DNA of 64,000 nucleotides from Pterois miles (taxonomy: Eukaryota > Chordata > Actinopteri > Perciformes > Scorpaenidae): contig CAMQGK010000008.1 of NCBI GenBank assembly GCA_947000775.1, forward strand, positions 4,234,001 to 4,298,000, written 5' to 3'. The notes beneath the pieces are model-generated. The model did no database searches, was not told where the DNA came from, and was given only the letters and a program-made list of their open reading frames with translations. Below are positions 46,851-59,077 of this stretch, one piece after another. Each line of letters opens with the position of its first letter. Within the stretch, counting starts at the first letter, position 1. The position numbers and the translations under genes were made by a program.

Positions 46851-49800
46851 TAACACTTGCTACCATTCTAAACAAAACAAAAAAACACAACAACACTACT
46901 TAGTTATGTTTAGTAAAAAACATCATGGCAAAGCAACCAAACGCCCATGTTTTGTTGACAGCAGCCGCTGCTGCCATTTTGGACTGAGTGACTGACTGCA
47001 TTATATTCTTTATTTTAACATGTACCTTTAACATATACCTTTGATTGAGACTCACTCGTATTACATCACTGGCTGTGGCCTTTGTGGATTATTTGTGATA
47101 CTACACAGACAAATGTAATCCGTGACGAATTATGTTTCCCTTTAAAAACAAATGAGAATGCATTATGGGAACCTAAGTTTTACAGGGCCGGCTAATGAAC
47201 CTACATGTGACATAGCAGTGGGAGCTTATTGCATTTTTTCTGATCAAGGCAGCCCACAAAAAACTGACTGGTTTGTCTTATTTCATTGTGCTGGTCAGCA
47301 CTCCAGATACCCAAATGGATGTGCACAAGTTTTCATATGTGTCCTTTAATCAGACATGAAATATTAACCTTGCATATATAGACTTCATTGCCAGGCCTCA
47401 GCAGAAGATTTAAATACATTACCCCCCTTCCCCAAAAGCAGGGACCGGCTGCCTTTAGGAACACTGTGGCTCCTGTTTGATTACTAGCCTCAGCGTCTCT
47501 GTAGACTTTCTGTCAAAGCTCATAATGAACACTGTGGGCAGCGAGCGGCACCTCTGTGTGTGTGTGCGATAAACCGAAAGAGAACAAAGGTGTCATGTGT
47601 GTCTTTGCATGTGCGAGACATGTTCCTCAGGCGTCAACCTGCGCTAGCACTCGCAACTGACTACATTTCACCTGCCCGCCCGCGGTGGCCTGGTCTGTTT
47701 TTCACGGCTTAGCGTGCGGTGAGCTCACTGTAGGCGAGACGGCGTCTGAGGCTCGGCTGTTTTTATTAACAGCCAGGAGGTGTAAAAAGGTTGAGACTGA
47801 GGAAGACAGAGGTGGAAAAATAATGATGCGGATTACCAAGCAAGCACTTCAAATTGACACTGTTGAACTGGCAAAGTGTACAACCCCCAACATCGTCTCA
47901 TTGCTCAAACCTTCGGCGCGCATTCACACAAGTCATATTTCCGGGCGTTCATGTGATTTTTCAACACCGACCGATATGCTGCGCGGATGTTGTGTGCTGT
48001 CAAAACGCGGGTGCGAGGCAAAACAGTAATGTACAGTGTGATCTGAGTGATGCATTGTGTGTGTGCGTGTGTGTGTTGGGGGGGGGTGCACACTGCCTCA
48101 CATGTTTACCTCGCTTTGGCACAATGACAACAACAATAGCGGCGACACTAGGAGGAGGCCTCTTTGTGTGCAGCACAAGCCAATACACCGAAAGGGAGTG
48201 ACAGGTTTGAAAAATTGGCAAACAGCGTTTGCTGGAAGGCTTCCTTGGGGCTTGGGTACCGTTTGGAATCATGTGCGAATGCAGAGGAGTGTGAATGAAA
48301 AATAGCTGTGTGATCCTGCCATGTTGCTTCTGTCAAGAATGCGTGATTTTGTTTCCCGCTCCTCTCTCCCTCCCCCTCCCATTGCTTGCTGTCATCCTCA
48401 TCATCTGCCCCTCAAAAGCTCGCTTTTTTTTCTCGCTCTCTCTGCTTCTCATCATCTCTGTTTTAACACTCTATTCTCTCACCAGCCTCCTCTGTGTTGT
48501 CTCTCTCTCACACTCTCGCTGTCCTCCCCCTCCTCTGTTCCTTCCAGCTTAGCCGACGTGGTTATTTGAGGCTTAGAATCCATAAAACCCGCCTTAGGTG
48601 TGTTTGCTTTTGTTACTTTCCCCCAAACCGGTGCCACATTGTTAGCCGTTGATCCTCCTTCAGCCACTGCCCATCAGAGGAGAGTTTCCCTGTGGTTTAG
48701 TGGCGACTTAAGCCTAGGTGGAGCCCTGCGATCCCATCAGCGGGTTTTAAGCGGTGGAGCTGCCACTTAGTGGGGAAGTTGGAAGGACATTCTCGGGATA
48801 GCCGTCCCTCCTTTCCTTCACCCCCTGAAGGAAACCTGTCAGGGACTCACCCTGTGGACATAAGCTCTTCACTGCTTAGAGTTACAGCAACACATGAATT
48901 ACCACACTGTATGATAATGTCCTCCACACAACACGTGCTGGAATTTCTCGTTTTGCTTTTGTTCTCCATCCATTCAGAGGTGCAGCTGTGCATCACGTTC
49001 AGCATAAGCTCCCTAACAATACAACAAGACCAGGCTTGCAACTCCAGACACGTCATGTGCAGGAAGTTGCCTGAAACAATTAGTTGTTTTTGTCTTTCTG
49101 GAACAGCGAGAATGTGTTTTTTATTTTTTTTAACAGTGACACAAGCCAAAAACAGTCACAGTGTGATCCCTCCTGCACAACATCTGTCCCAGATTGCTCT
49201 ACCCTTCCTAATTAAACCCTGTTTACCTCAACATTCTTAAAGCAAGTCTACTGACTAATTATAAGGCATAAGCTCCTCAAAGCCCCAGTTTAAGTCTCGC
49301 TGATGAGGGCGCTGGTATCATATAGCTGGATATTAGAAAACCCTGCATCACCCTGTCTTTGTGTCCGTGTCTGGCCTTGATGATGCCAAGTCTCCACCAC
49401 TGGTCTTTCACACCAAGACAAAAACTTTAATTAATGCCAGGGAAGAGACTGAACAGTGCTTAAACACTGTTTTTGTATATTCAACAGAAAAGGAGTGGAA
49501 AAAACCCAGAGTCTGCAACTTGCAGCAAATTCCAATCATACATTTTTAATGTTTATTCCGCTGTTTCTTAATTAAATTTATGCATCTGAATATAGTAAAA
49601 AAACCCTAGTGTCAGGAGAAGGGTTGGGGCGTAGAACCATTTATAATGCAGAATTTCCCAGGGAATGTCCATGAGGGATTTTAATAGATATTTTCTGAAA
49701 GAGATTTTCATGACTTTGTAGTGAGGTTATATATATTTTGCCCTCTTGGTCTTGGTGGGAACGGGCATGAGGCCTGGTGGGGATGCGAGCGCACATGATA

Positions 49801-49920
49801 TTCCCATTCCGCTCACGCGTGTGAAATACTGTATATTGGATGGTTATCTGAAGCGAGGGTCAGCTCAGAAAAGTCACATTTTAACGATTTTGAACCTGGT
49901 TTAACAGACTGCTGGCGAAA

Positions 49921-49924
<4 letters not shown>
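46851..49924. other. Intron 1 DNA, no exon recognised
   Basis: Includes a pyrimidine-rich stretch at 48360-48545 and short frames on both strands without domains. Confidence 0.45.

Positions 49925-49976
<52 letters not shown>
49925..49976. repeat. (CA)n microsatellite
   Basis: Uninterrupted CA run of about 26 units in intron 1, very likely polymorphic. Confidence 0.97.
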
Positions 49977-49979
<3 letters not shown>

Positions 49980-50182
49980 TTATCCTGGGCAGCAGCCTGA
50001 TTCAATTAGCAGGAGGTGAGGAGCAGAAAGATGAGGGTCATGCTTGCCATTCCAGCCCAAATGGAGATGCTTCCTGGGAGACCTAGCTCGTCTCTAAATT
50101 TGGCAGCTCCTGGGTCATTGTTTCATTGCGGCCCAGAACGGCTCCCGGGGTTCTTTTTGACTCTATAAATCTATCTACACAT

Positions 50183-50499
50183 TAGGGATGCTAATTTTGA
50201 AAAATTTTCTTGTCCGATAACTGACCCTTGTTAACCGATTATTAACCGCTGACTGACAAGATTAGTGCCTTGCATGCAGCGGTGCACCAGCTACGGGTGA
50301 GCTCCTGTAGCAGCCACGGTGCTGCGTTCACTGTCACCCCACTGTTAGACTCTTAAAGTTGACCAGCTTTTCTCCTTAAAGTGACAAGTTCTCAGCTTTT
50401 GAATGAATTATTAATATTTGTTTTAGCCCTTTAACCGATAGCGTTAATCGGTTAAAATGCTTCGGTTATCGGTTAAACAGTTAATTATTAACATCCCTA
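50183..50499. mobile_element. hAT-type MITE with 8-bp target duplication
   Basis: The 317-bp unit begins 'tagggatgctaatt' and ends in the inverse of 'tagggatgttaata'. It is flanked by ctacacat (50175-50182) and ctatacat (50500-50507), 7 of 8 identical. The interior contains 'ccgataac' and 'aaccgat' motifs in both orientations near the ends, which lengthens the imperfect inverted repeat. It has no transposase. Confidence 0.85.
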
Positions 50500-50507
50500 C
50501 TATACAT

Positions 50508-52794
50508 CTATAAATGTACATGTCAATCTAAAAGCTCCTCGCTCTCTTGGTGATGCTGTTTCACTCCGCGTCGCTGCAGTCACAACCCAGGACCCCCTGC
50601 AGCTATTAAAAGATGTGCTGGTTTCTTTGCATCAGTGTGGCTGAACTTTACATAACTACAAGTTATACGTAGGCTTGCATATTACAACTGTGAGTTGCAT
50701 CCCTTCTGACTGGCGGTGTTTTTCTAAAAGATGGAGGATGAAAATAATATAAACATAGTAAAACCTCCATAAAATCACTTATCCTCACCCACCCGTGGAG
50801 GAGTAATGATAGCTGCCCACGCTGTGGCTCCTCTGTTATTGGACTGTTAGAATGAACATTCATAATAAGAAGGGTATTAGGTATAGATTCCCAGTAATGG
50901 TAGTTACTGATGGCGGCCGGTCCTCCCGTCGATGTGTAATGGACAGGGGGGATCAATGGTGGACAAACAACAGGCTTTTGCATTTGAAAGTTATTCAAAC
51001 AAGCGGCAGGTCCAATCTCTAATGCGAGTGTTTATATAGAGCACCTGGCTCTGCATGCGGCGCCTCCCCCACTCTGTCTAGACGGACGGTCCTGTCAGCA
51101 TCGCCTGTAGCTCATGACGGAGAAACCCCCTGGGTCTGGTATGACGGAGAGAAAAACTTCAGATATACAGTTTTTTGTTGCAAATTATTCAAGATTTTCT
51201 TCCTACGAGGCCCTGCTGTCCACCAGATGTGTTAATGCCGGAGTTCTGCCTCCACACTCTTGCTGTTTGCTTTTGTCCAGAGGATGTTTTGACTGCCTTC
51301 TCTTTTCTTCTTCTTGTGCATCTTCTTCGCCCTTACTGTGTCTTTAAGGACTCTCTCCTTGCCTTATTTTGTTTGTCTTGAAACATTCCTGACCTTTTAG
51401 AGCACCAACAGTCCAAAAAAGCTTTTCTGTTACAGCGCTGTTTTCTCTACATTTCTGAGAAGATCTGGATTTAATAAACAATAACTCAGACCAGAAGCAT
51501 TTCCCGGAGGGGCCGTCTGTCAGAGCTACGGTAGTTTAGATCAACTCAACAAGACGAAGAGTAGGTAAGAAAAGCTAAAGACAGCAAGAAAGAGCACTGC
51601 CATTGGAGATGGGGTTTATTTTCCACACAATGATGATGAAAAGAAAGATGTTTTTAACATATTCAATTCAATTTTTGAAATTTATATCCCCTGTTGTTTC
51701 ATTTTGCTTTATCAAATATTCAGTATAGTAAAAAATACAAACGTGATTGTATGCCCTGAAAGCACAGCTTTTTTCTAAGCATCTTTCAGCCCTTTGTTGG
51801 TGTCAGCTCTGTAGAGATCCATACGTATCAAAGCACAGAGGCCTTTTTGAACAGTTACAGGTGGAAGCCACCCGGGTCTTTGCTCTGTTCAGCATGAACA
51901 AAAAGAAGAAGCACTAAGACATCAACAGCGCCCGCAGGATTTAGTGTCTCATCCTTTCCACGGACACGTCTGCTTTTATTAATAGCAAATCTCCCAGGTT
52001 GTAAACATACGGGGCACGAGTCGCCGAGAATTAACACTTCCTGAAGTCGAGAGTTTCGGTTTCGGCTCTCAATCAAAATTGTGTGCGAGGCGTCTTCCCC
52101 CTTAGGGAGAAAGGGAAGACGGAGGGAAGCTCAACAAAAACAAGTTTGTCTTGTTTTTTTGATTCCTCTCAGTGATCACTAATTACAGACTGACAATGCT
52201 GTTGTTAGAAAAAAAGTACAAAAGGAAAAAATAAAACATGAAAAAAGCATTAAATACCCAGAGTAATTACATTTATTGTGATAAGTTGGAACAAACACAC
52301 TCCTCTCAACCTCCAGGGACTTGTGTGTGTGTGCGGATGGAAATGAATCTCTTTTATTTTATTAAACAAACACTGATATCTGAGCAATATGCAATAGGTC
52401 TGTGAAGTAATGAATTGTGTCAAAGTTAAGAGCGTCGCTGCAGTGATTTCCAAAGCCCACTAGAAGATGCATTAAGCATGCAATTTGGGAACGACGCGCT
52501 GTTAAGTGTGATGGGAATAAACAATGATGCCTTCATGTTGACAGAAGGTGCTGATGAGGACGACGGCGCCCTAACTAGGCCAAGCTTGTTGCCAGGTTGG
52601 AGCATATGCGCTTTCCTCCACTGCAACCGCTAACCCCCTAGCAAGCTCCGCTCCCAGAATGCACGCCTCAGCATACCTAGCTTAACTGGGGAGGAAGAGG
52701 ATGACTTTGACTTTGTCTTTCCTCAGTGGCTCAAGGCAGATTATTATTGCAACGGTTGTAGTGCAGTCCCAGTGAAAGGGCATAGGGTGGAAGT
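50508..52794. other. Intron 1 DNA, no exon recognised
   Basis: Unique-looking sequence with short chance frames (for example 50663-50998 minus, 51114-51347 plus). Confidence 0.45.
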
Positions 52795-53285
52795 AGATGT
52801 CAAGTTAAATATGCATATTTTTTTCTTAAAAAAGGACTCGTAATGCTTATTTTCAGGTGTATATTTGTATTTTGGGTTTCTACATGCTTTACTGTACAAA
52901 AATGATAATTTTTTTTTCATACCAGCTATGCTACAACACCTTTTTTTCACCCTCCATCTGAAACACTCTGAGCTCTATAAAGCGCTCTGATTGGTCAGCT
53001 GGCCCACTCTGTTGTGATTGGTCAACCAAAACAAACTCTTCGGAGCCCACTCCAGCTCCACTCTAACTAATTTTGTTTGATGGCGTGCCAAACTAGCCGC
53101 TAGGCAGCTATTGTGCGACTCGGTGACATCACCATGTTACAGAAGAAAAGGTGGGACTTTAAGCGACGTCTTTCAAGCAGTTCGGGAGCAATGTTTCTGT
53201 AGGGGCAAGTGGAAAAACTATATAACACACTAAAGGAAAGGGAAATTGTACAGAAGCATAATAGGTTCTCTTTAAAATCAGTTGT
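52795..53285 (-). repeat. Repeat family D, copy 2 (shorter form)
   Basis: Reverse-oriented partner of 14555-15300. It keeps 'tgttgtgattggtcaaccaa', 'aactagccgctaggcagct' and 'ataacacactaaaggaaag', and lacks the 263-bp middle segment of copy 1. Confidence 0.75.
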
Positions 53286-55084
53286 TTGGGAGATGAAAAG
53301 GTGGAAAAACAGCATTCATTGCTGCTAATGGCTCTATGTTGTTTTGGTGTTTTGGGCGGACGCGTCCGTTCTGTTTTTATGCGTCTGCATCGTCAATGAC
53401 GTGCTGTCAAAATGGAATTTAACGGCGGCTTCTGTTCATGTCATTCGGCCTGACAGCGTGCACACACTCAGATCTTATCTCCTCGCTCAACCTCTCCCCT
53501 GCAACAAAAACAAGTAGGTGTGTGCGCTCCTCTCCGGCGTGCCTCGCTGTCTGTTGTTGTTGCGTGCAATTCTGAGAGCTCTGCTTTCATGAGCGCAGCA
53601 CAAGTCGCAGCGCTCGTCAGAGTTACTCCACTTCAGAGTATTTCTAGTAACTGGAATCGGCGAGGAGCTGAAAGCCGGGGAGACGGAGCAGGCGCCGCTG
53701 CTCAAATCACAGTGTTTTTTAATTCAAGACATTTCCTTAGCCTTTGTAAAGGTTGCTTCAAAAAAAAAAAAAAAGTACAGTCACAGAAGTATGAGTCACC
53801 TATAAATGTTGGTGCCGCATATTTTAGGTGAAGGAACATAATAGTATGAAATAAAAAGATTTGGCTTCTAACATGAGATCTGGGGGGAAATGATATCCTA
53901 CAAAATTATTTTATTGCTGATTTAAAAGCATTTTCATAGTCAACACTTCATGAAATCCTGAGATAAAACTGTTTTATATTCATATGCAAATTGGTGTCCT
54001 TGCTACTGCATGACTAGGATTTCACTCGACAATGGTTGTTCAGAGAAATTGGAAATGGTTTCTGTGACCTTATGCTGAACTCCACATCGGACTGATCCTG
54101 TCTTCTTTTTCGGCTCATGTCGTCACATATTTGAGGCCACCGTGACACTTGGCTACCTGGTTTTTCTTTCTCCGATTTATGCGACGCTACAAGCAGATGT
54201 TGGCTGCTGTACACAGTGATAATTCAGTTTATGTCTGGGGCTCGGCAGAGGCCCCGTCTGTTGCTCACGTTTCTAGGCCCCTGGATCATTAAAATGCCTC
54301 TGGCAATGCACTCCTCATGTAAGCTGTTTCTTGTCTTACACTTAGCTCCAACATATCATTTTGGCAGAGCAAAGTCGGTTCAGCTCAGAAAAGTCCAAAT
54401 AAGGTGTTTTTTTCTGCACAAGCACCTTTTTTTTGCCTCTCTCTGTTCCTGCCCCTCATTTTTCTAAATCACCATGCTCTATTAAAACAAAGCCAAACAA
54501 GGGGTTTAAGCAAGGAAACAAACTTGGGAAATTCATTAGTCAGGGCGTTGTTATCACAAATTAAACATGAACTTTTCTTTCCTCTTTTTTAATCCTGCGA
54601 CTCGCATGAGCCACGGTTGCCCAGGCGTTGTTTGTAGCGGTTTCATTCGCCTGAGATAATGAGAAAATTCTGCATATCAATATTAGCTGAAGAAATCTCA
54701 TAGCCATACCAGGATGAGGTTGGTTAATTTGAAATTACCAATAGCTGACAGTCTGCCTGTGCTTCTCTAACGGGAAGGCAAAAAGGAAAAGTTTGGTTAA
54801 TGGACTTTATCAACGTAATCCACATGGTTGACATCCTTTTCATGGCGTTTTGTCTGCCCCTGTAGGTTTGGTAAATAAATGATGTTAAGCTTGTTGGTTG
54901 GGGAGAGGGGGAGCTGCTGTTTGTTAAAACAGGCTGAAAGAGAAGGATACAGCGGTGGCCTTTGTCTCTGCCATGAGGTGGGTCTCAGGGGGGGGAAGCT
55001 GCCGTCACTGCTTTGTAGCTGGTCTCAGGTCAGCCAGTACTGGGCCACCAAACTAAGTATAATACTTCAACTTCTCGTCTTACA
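53286..55084. other. Intron 1 DNA, no exon recognised
   Basis: A poly-A run lies at about 53760-53774. The segment 53340-53720 is CpG-richer than its surroundings, but I see no exon or promoter signature. Confidence 0.45.
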
Positions 55085-55575
55085 ACCATATAACGGTTTG
55101 TGATATCTCATGAAAAGTTATTCCTAATTTTTTGTGCATTATCCAAGCAATGTCCAGCAACATGTGACGCATGTGTCAATTTCCACTCCAGTCTTTTCAA
55201 AATAAATTTCTCTCTTAAGAGGAAACAGCTTGGTTAAACTTAAGCAACAAAACGACTAAGTTAGGTTTAGGAAAAGACTGACTTGGTTAGGTTCAGGCAA
55301 GAAAATGACTTAGTTAGGTTTTGGAAAAAATTGGGTGGTAAAAATGTCAAAATAGTACCGGAGGTGGAGCAATTTTAATACGGAAGTTACATGACAAATA
55401 AATCAACACTGACATCTGGTCACCTGAGTAAAAGTCCAGGTACCCTCCCTACATGGCATTTCTCACTCATTATACTTCCTAGTTCCCAATTATGTGGATA
55501 ACATACAAATTGACATTACAAATGACAGTGCTTTACTTTTAGGACGTATAGCTACAAACAGTGTATGAGAACTGC
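55085..55575 (+). repeat. Repeat family B, copy B5
   Basis: 'caacatgtgacgcatgtgtc', tandem 'ttaggttt' segments with 'aggaaaagac', 'gaagttacatgacaaat' and 'atagctacaaacagtg' align with B3 over the whole length. The middle 'cttggttaggttcaggcaag' unit is duplicated compared with B3. Confidence 0.75.
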
Positions 55576-58500
55576 TTGAATAATTTGGCTTGTTTTGGAT
55601 GCTTTTCTGTGTTTGTTTTTTCCAGGAGTGCTACTGTGGGTAAGATGTTGGGGGTGACGTAATGTGAATTTAAATTTAGATGTCATTTTAACACTAATGA
55701 TGGGTGACTGGAAGGACCCAGATGCTGCACAACAGCCAAATGTAGATCAAAACTAAATCACCAAGTAAACAAACAAAATGGATAAGCAGAAATTTGCATT
55801 AATTTCTGCTTGGACTTTTTTTTTTTTAAATATCTGAACCAATTAGAAAGCTAAAATATGCTCACCTTTAATTATTAATACAACAGTTTTACTATGCAAT
55901 AACACTAGCAGACCATACTGTGCTGTTGTGTTGATTCTTTACAGCAGAAGTAAAAAAACAGCTGTAGTATTGATGTCCATGAGGCTGCCATACATCACCT
56001 GAGGATACTCTGGCTTGGATGCCTTGGGGACACTGAGAGCACCGGCAAACATTTATCGATGAGATTAATATTTCTTTAAACATTAATATAGATTCTGCTT
56101 GGAGGTGTGTTTGAAAGGTCACAGGATTAATGCCACATTTAGAAGGTACTGACATGTCTGATTTTCAGATATCCACAGACATATTTGAATAAAACTCCGT
56201 CACTCAGGTCTAAAGCCATGTGCCACTCAGCTGAAACGTGCCACCAGCACTTGTCTCTTGCAAACACATAAATTGGAGCCCATCGGTCAACTCTCATTTT
56301 CACTTCATTACTGGAGGTAGCCGAATACATTAACGTACCTCCGCATGCGGAAAATGTGTTTGCCTCAGCGTTTTAATCCATCGCAGGCCCCTTTAATGAG
56401 GGGGATTTTATACTACAGTGCATTATTCAATTAGACGGAAGGAGCAAAGGAAGGTCTGCTGTAAAAGTCCCCATTGTGGGACACTTGCCAGGTGGCTGCA
56501 GGATCAGAGAAGAAGAAGAAGAGAGGATTGAGGAGGAAAGGGATGGAGGAAGGAAAGGTGAGGGAGAAAGTGAATGAGCAACGTAATACACGATGCAGAT
56601 TGTGTGAATACATTCAGTCCCGGCCAGCTTAATAATGTGGGCCCACCTACACACAAGCAGCCATAGCCTTGCCAGTGGCAGCAGCACCGACCTGCATACG
56701 AAAGCGGAATGTTAATATGATATTTTGGCTGAATTGGTGTAGCACGCATCACCACTGATGACAGTCGCTGAATTGCAAATATCTTCGACGCCGTTTTCTC
56801 TCTTCGGCGGATTATTAACCCAGTTATTTAGCATTTTACTCCTATACTCGGTGTAAAAAGCAAAATAACATGTTTGTCGGAGAAAGCTCAAGACCGTTTT
56901 TTGGCTGCTGTTTGAGCTCGAATGATGAGTGAAATTGAAAGTCTGGAACATTTGTAGCTTCATGTTTTTGACGTGTGCCAAGCCGTGTTTGTGTTTGGCA
57001 TTGGCAGCCGCACATTAAAAAGCAGGCAGGTGCACAAACATACTGTAGCTGCACAGAACAACACTTGTCAATGGCGCCTTCCCACTCTGTCACTATGTGA
57101 GGCAATGAGCTTGGTTTCTTAGGGTCCCTGAACAAAAGAGTGCTGATTGAGCCTGATGTTTTCAAAATGCTTCAGCGCTTTCTCTCTCTCACACACAGAG
57201 ACATGCATACACACAAACACATAACAGCCAGAGTTGTGTTAAAATTACCAGATTGACCCCCCCGACCTCACACAGTTTGAAACAGAGTGGGAATAAAATA
57301 GAGAAAATAAGCAAGATTTGCCTCAAAGTAGGAGCCGCTGGTCGGCGTCTGCTCTGCGATTTCTCTTCCAAACAATAACCTGGAATCAGGGAGGTAAAAG
57401 CTGGGGACACGATCTCGCTCGGCGGGCCAGAGCGGGATGAGAATACAAATGCCCGTTTTGTATGTGGGAAGAGAGAAAGCGAGGCAGGCTGAGAATTGCA
57501 CACAAAGTCCTTAAAATCCTCTGAGGCTCTAGGGGCCGTCATGTGCCGAGCGGTAAATTGATCATGACATATAGCACCGTGGAAGAAAAAAAAAGAGCCC
57601 AGAACGTACAAGCGTGTCAAAGGCACAAAAGATGAGGCAAGTGGATGCAGGGCCTGAGAGAAAAGGGAACACACACAGACCGCATCACTTCGACATCTTC
57701 GCTGAAAAGCGGCAGCTGAGCTTATGTGCTGGTGACTATATATTGACATATGTGTGCATTAACATGCGGAGATGCTGCTGAACCCTACATAGAGGAATAA
57801 AAATCATCCCTCAGCGGTACTGTCAGGTGCTCACCTCGCCTCCTCTCACGATTAGGGGTTGCATTTGGGTTCATAGCCAAACCCTACGCTGTGCGCACAG
57901 GATCAGATGCACGCATTTTGAAACCATCCATTTTAAAGAATTGCTATATTTTCTAGGTTAAACACACCCTTCCTTTGAAGTGAATTCCTCTGTCCCAGAG
58001 CATGCAAGTATTATGCTCACAACCCTGAAATATTAAAGGCAGAGTGCTGCAATGATATCTGCCTCTCTTTGCCTTCTATTGCATTTTTGGACTGTCACAT
58101 ACTGGATGGCGACCATCTGGATAAACCGTGTAGGATTTAGTAATATATCCAAATGGCCAAAGAAAGTAAACCTACCAATGAAGTATTAGGTGGGAGGTCA
58201 GATGAGCGACTGGCTTAACCCAAACAATGTGGCGCAGGGTGAGCGAAGATGCCGGAGCAAATGTGGCTTTCAAGCTGCCTGCATTTAATGCTAAAATATT
58301 TATCAGGAAATGTTTCATTTGACAAGCGGCTTTGTTTTGGTTGAATGAGAGCTGAGGCCTTGGCTAGACGACAACATGTCAACACTCATTTTTACACGTA
58401 GATTTTAATAGTTAATCAGGGGGTCTGTCGCCAAGCTTTGTTTGGACTGGAATGTCAAAACGACGCCAATGATCACTAAATACGAGGCGCGGTCGCAGCA

Positions 58501-58659
58501 ATTGGAGTGAAGAAATGTGTCCTTGTTTGAATTAACATGGTTTTCTTTCTGACGCTACATAACTCTTGATTAATTTGGATTCTGAGCTTAATTGAGATTC
58601 ATAAATCTAAATGTTTTCAAGTGAAATGCAATTCAGCTTCTGGTTAAAGATATTCTGAG
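55576..58659. other. Intron 1 DNA, no exon recognised
   Basis: The longest frame, 186 codons on the minus strand at 57189-57749, is low in recognisable content and lacks splice context. The 58380-58640 part is rich in TAAT-type motifs. Confidence 0.45.
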
Positions 58660-59077
58660 CATTAATAATAGCAGCAAACAACTAGTGTAGTAATGTCAGA
58701 AAATGAAGTCGCTCTCCTGTTTGTGTTGTAATCCAAGCCTCTCCTTCCTTTGTTGATATAACCGGGCTGGCTGTGCGTGCTTTAAGTGCAAGGTCGTTCA
58801 TGAGCGCCCACCCTCCGGTCGCCCCTTAGGTAACGAAAGGCGTTCTTACTGCACACTAAATGCCTTGTGTATTATCGTGTCATTCATTCACCTTTTCCTG
58901 CGAACAGGTGGCGGGTAAAAACAGCTCTGTCAGCACTGCTGCCAATGTTTTTACTTTTAGCGTTTTTAATGCTATTAGAACCGTTAGCTGCGAGCCACCG
59001 GATCAGACGTCGCCATGTTAAGAGCCGTGTAGAGGCAAATAAAAAAAGCTCCCAATCTCGCATTTAGCATCCTTAAA
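58660..59077. mobile_element. Non-autonomous element (family F, copy 2)
   Basis: Aligns with 41071-41540 through 'gaagtcgctctcctgtttgt', 'gttagctgcgagc', 'gccatgttaagagcc' and a degenerate right end 'agcatccttaaa'. The left end is not clean. Confidence 0.65.

Noticed and set aside
57189..57749. 186-codon open frame on the minus strand in intron 1
   Set aside because: No known domain, mixed composition; expected by chance in a 64-kb window read in six frames.
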